DNA from: Acidobacteriaceae bacterium
Lineage (GTDB): Bacteria; Acidobacteriota; Terriglobia; Terriglobales; Acidobacteriaceae
Direction of reading: 5' to 3'
Assembly: GCA_030037545.1 (NCBI GenBank)
Contig: JASHRF010000061.1
Coordinates: 17,033-81,032, forward strand
DNA: 64,000 nt
The notes under the pieces were generated by a model. It was not told the origin of the DNA and searched no databases. It saw only the letters and a program-made list of their open reading frames with translations. The number at the start of each line of letters is the position of its first letter. Position 1 is the stretch's first letter. Shown piece after piece: positions 63,080-64,000 of this stretch. The position numbers were made by a program, and so were the translations under genes.

Positions 63080-64000
63080 CTACGCCCCTTGCGGGGCCAT
63101 CTGTAGATTGACCTTCGCCAGCCTCCGGCGATGCTGATCAATGTTGACCGCGGCGAAGGCCGCGCACAGCCATTCGTGATTCTTCTTCAAGCCGCGATAG
63201 CGCACCTTGGTAAATCCGAAGACGCGCTTGAGCACACGTAACGGCCACTCCACCTTGGCCCGCACCCGCGCCTTGGTGCGGTTCTTACGCTTCTGCTCTT
63301 CATCGGCTCCAGCCTTGGTCTTCACCCGGCGGCTGGTCATATCCTGCCCACCGGGCGCGGCTTGATGAATGGCTGCAGCCTGTCCCTGATAACCCGCATC
63401 GCCCCACACCTTCTTCTCCGCGCCGTGCAAAAGATCGGGCAGCATATGCACATCCGACACGCTGGCCGCCGAGGTGCACACCGAATGCACCACACCTTGG
63501 CGCGAATCGACGCCGATGTGCGCCTTGGCGCCGAAGTACCACTGGTTGCCCTTGCGCGTCTGATGCAGCTCCGGATCGCGTTCCTTCTTCTTGTTCTTGG
63601 TGGACGAAGGTGCGTGGATGATGGTCGCGTCCACGATGGTCCCCGGGGGGATGCGGATGCCGCGCGAGGCCAGATCAAGATTCACCCCATCCAGCCTCTG
63701 GCCGCCCAGATCGTGCTCTTCGAGCAGGTGGCGGAAGTTGAGAATCGTCGTCTCATCCGGCGCCGGCGCACGGCCCAGATCGATCCCGGCGAAGCGCCGC
63801 AGCACGGGCGATTCGTAAAGCCCGTCCTCGACCGCGGGGTCTGAGAGCGCGAACCACGGCTGCAGAAAATAAACGCGCAGCATGATCTCAAGCCCAACCG
63901 GTTTGCGGCCCGTTTCGCCCTTCGAGTAGTGCGCCGCTACCAGCGAAAACAGCTCCCCCCATGGCATTACCGCGTCCATCTCCGCCAGAAACTGCTCGCG
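62943..64000 (-). mobile_element. IS5-family insertion sequence, one end inside window
   Basis: Contains the transposase at 63080-64000. The likely outer end is near 62943 (GGGACCCTCTAAAAATCGC), directly after TCTCTA; CTA-type targets are common for IS5 relatives. The other end lies beyond the window, so the inverted repeat cannot be verified. Confidence 0.5.
63080..64000 (-). CDS. IS5-family transposase (5' end outside window)
   Basis: DDE transposase with the IS5 pattern: the open frame continues to the window edge, starting REQFLAEMDAVMPWGELFSL, so the first residues are missing. Typical segments: KPVGLEIMLRVYFLQPWFAL, DPAVEDGLYESPVLRRFAGI, DLGRAPAPDETTILNFRHLL (D region), GTIVDATIIHAPSSTKNKKK, WYFGAKAHIGVD, KVWGDAGYQG (second Asp) and the C-terminal RAKVEWPLRVLKRVFGFTKVRYRGL (terminal Glu). 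The C-terminus is complete. The gene appears intact where seen. Confidence 0.93.
   Translation of the reverse strand, partial: REQFLAEMDAVMPWGELFSLVAAHYSKGETGRKPVGLEIMLRVYFLQPWFALSDPAVEDGLYESPVLRRFAGIDLGRAPAPDETTILNFRHLLEEHDLGGQRLDGVNLDLASRGIRIPPGTIVDATIIHAPSSTKNKKKERDPELHQTRKGNQWYFGAKAHIGVDSRQGVVHSVCTSAASVSDVHMLPDLLHGAEKKVWGDAGYQGQAAAIHQAAPGGQDMTSRRVKTKAGADEEQKRKNRTKARVRAKVEWPLRVLKRVFGFTKVRYRGLKKNHEWLCAAFAAVNIDQHRRRLAKVNLQMAPQGA

Noticed and set aside
1..64000. tRNA, rRNA, CRISPR arrays and origins
   Set aside because: No cloverleaf T-loop signatures, rRNA-like blocks or evenly spaced direct repeats were noticed on reading; repeats seen belong to Ig-like or NHL coding repeats.

Overview
The window looks like a chromosomal segment of a soil or plant-litter Acidobacteriota (Terriglobia/Acidobacteriaceae type). 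The reasoning is protein-based: two very large Oar-like TonB-dependent receptors with N-terminal carboxypeptidase-regulatory-like domains, three giant secreted NHL-propeller/Ig-like proteins, many secreted glycoside hydrolases, and high-GC coding sequence. No rRNA, tRNA or CRISPR was seen.

Layout. 1-4147 (minus): 3'-truncated TonB-dependent receptor, preceded by a secreted PI-specific phospholipase C. 4354-7055 (plus): MFS transporter and class-3-type aldehyde dehydrogenase, facing a TetR regulator (7009-7770, minus). 8266-16793 (plus): a tightly packed operon of FGGY sugar kinase, class II aldolase, class-III PLP aminotransferase, an aldolase-like protein lacking the metal ligands, a GH35-type beta-galactosidase and a GH92 alpha-mannosidase. 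It is preceded by a clear sigma70 promoter with a perfect 19-bp palindrome just downstream. 17278-23275 (plus): periplasmic oxidation genes, namely gluconate-dehydrogenase-like small subunit, GMC flavoprotein, a nine-haem cytochrome c, then a PQQ dehydrogenase with two inserted cytochrome c motifs. 23311-25182: PaiB-like protein, then a decayed stretch with a MITE-like element and a GH3 beta-glucosidase remnant. 25183-27579 (minus): rhaT-rhaA. 27854-36978 (plus): GH44 lipoprotein, LacI regulator, ROK kinase/regulator and a large multidomain glycosidase. 36986-39712 (minus): GH30 lipoprotein. 40125-53326 (minus): TonB receptor followed by two giant NHL proteins, ended by a strong terminator. 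54255-55700 (minus): Tat-exported GH1 beta-glucosidase. 56522-62599 (plus): 2025-residue NHL/Ig-like protein with a terminator. 62943-64000: one end of an IS5-family element.

Taken together this is a polysaccharide/glycan-use region. Secreted GH44, GH30, GH35, GH92, GH1 and GH5-like enzymes release sugars, TonB receptors move oligosaccharides, RhaT/RhaA and the kinase/aldolase operon process monosaccharides, and periplasmic GMC/PQQ dehydrogenases with c-type haems may oxidise sugars directly into the respiratory chain. The least ordinary parts are the kinase-aldolase-aminotransferase-pseudoaldolase operon and a shared C-terminal membrane module (hydrophobic segment, basic patch, hydrophobic segment ending in a lipobox-like Cys) in all three giant NHL proteins.
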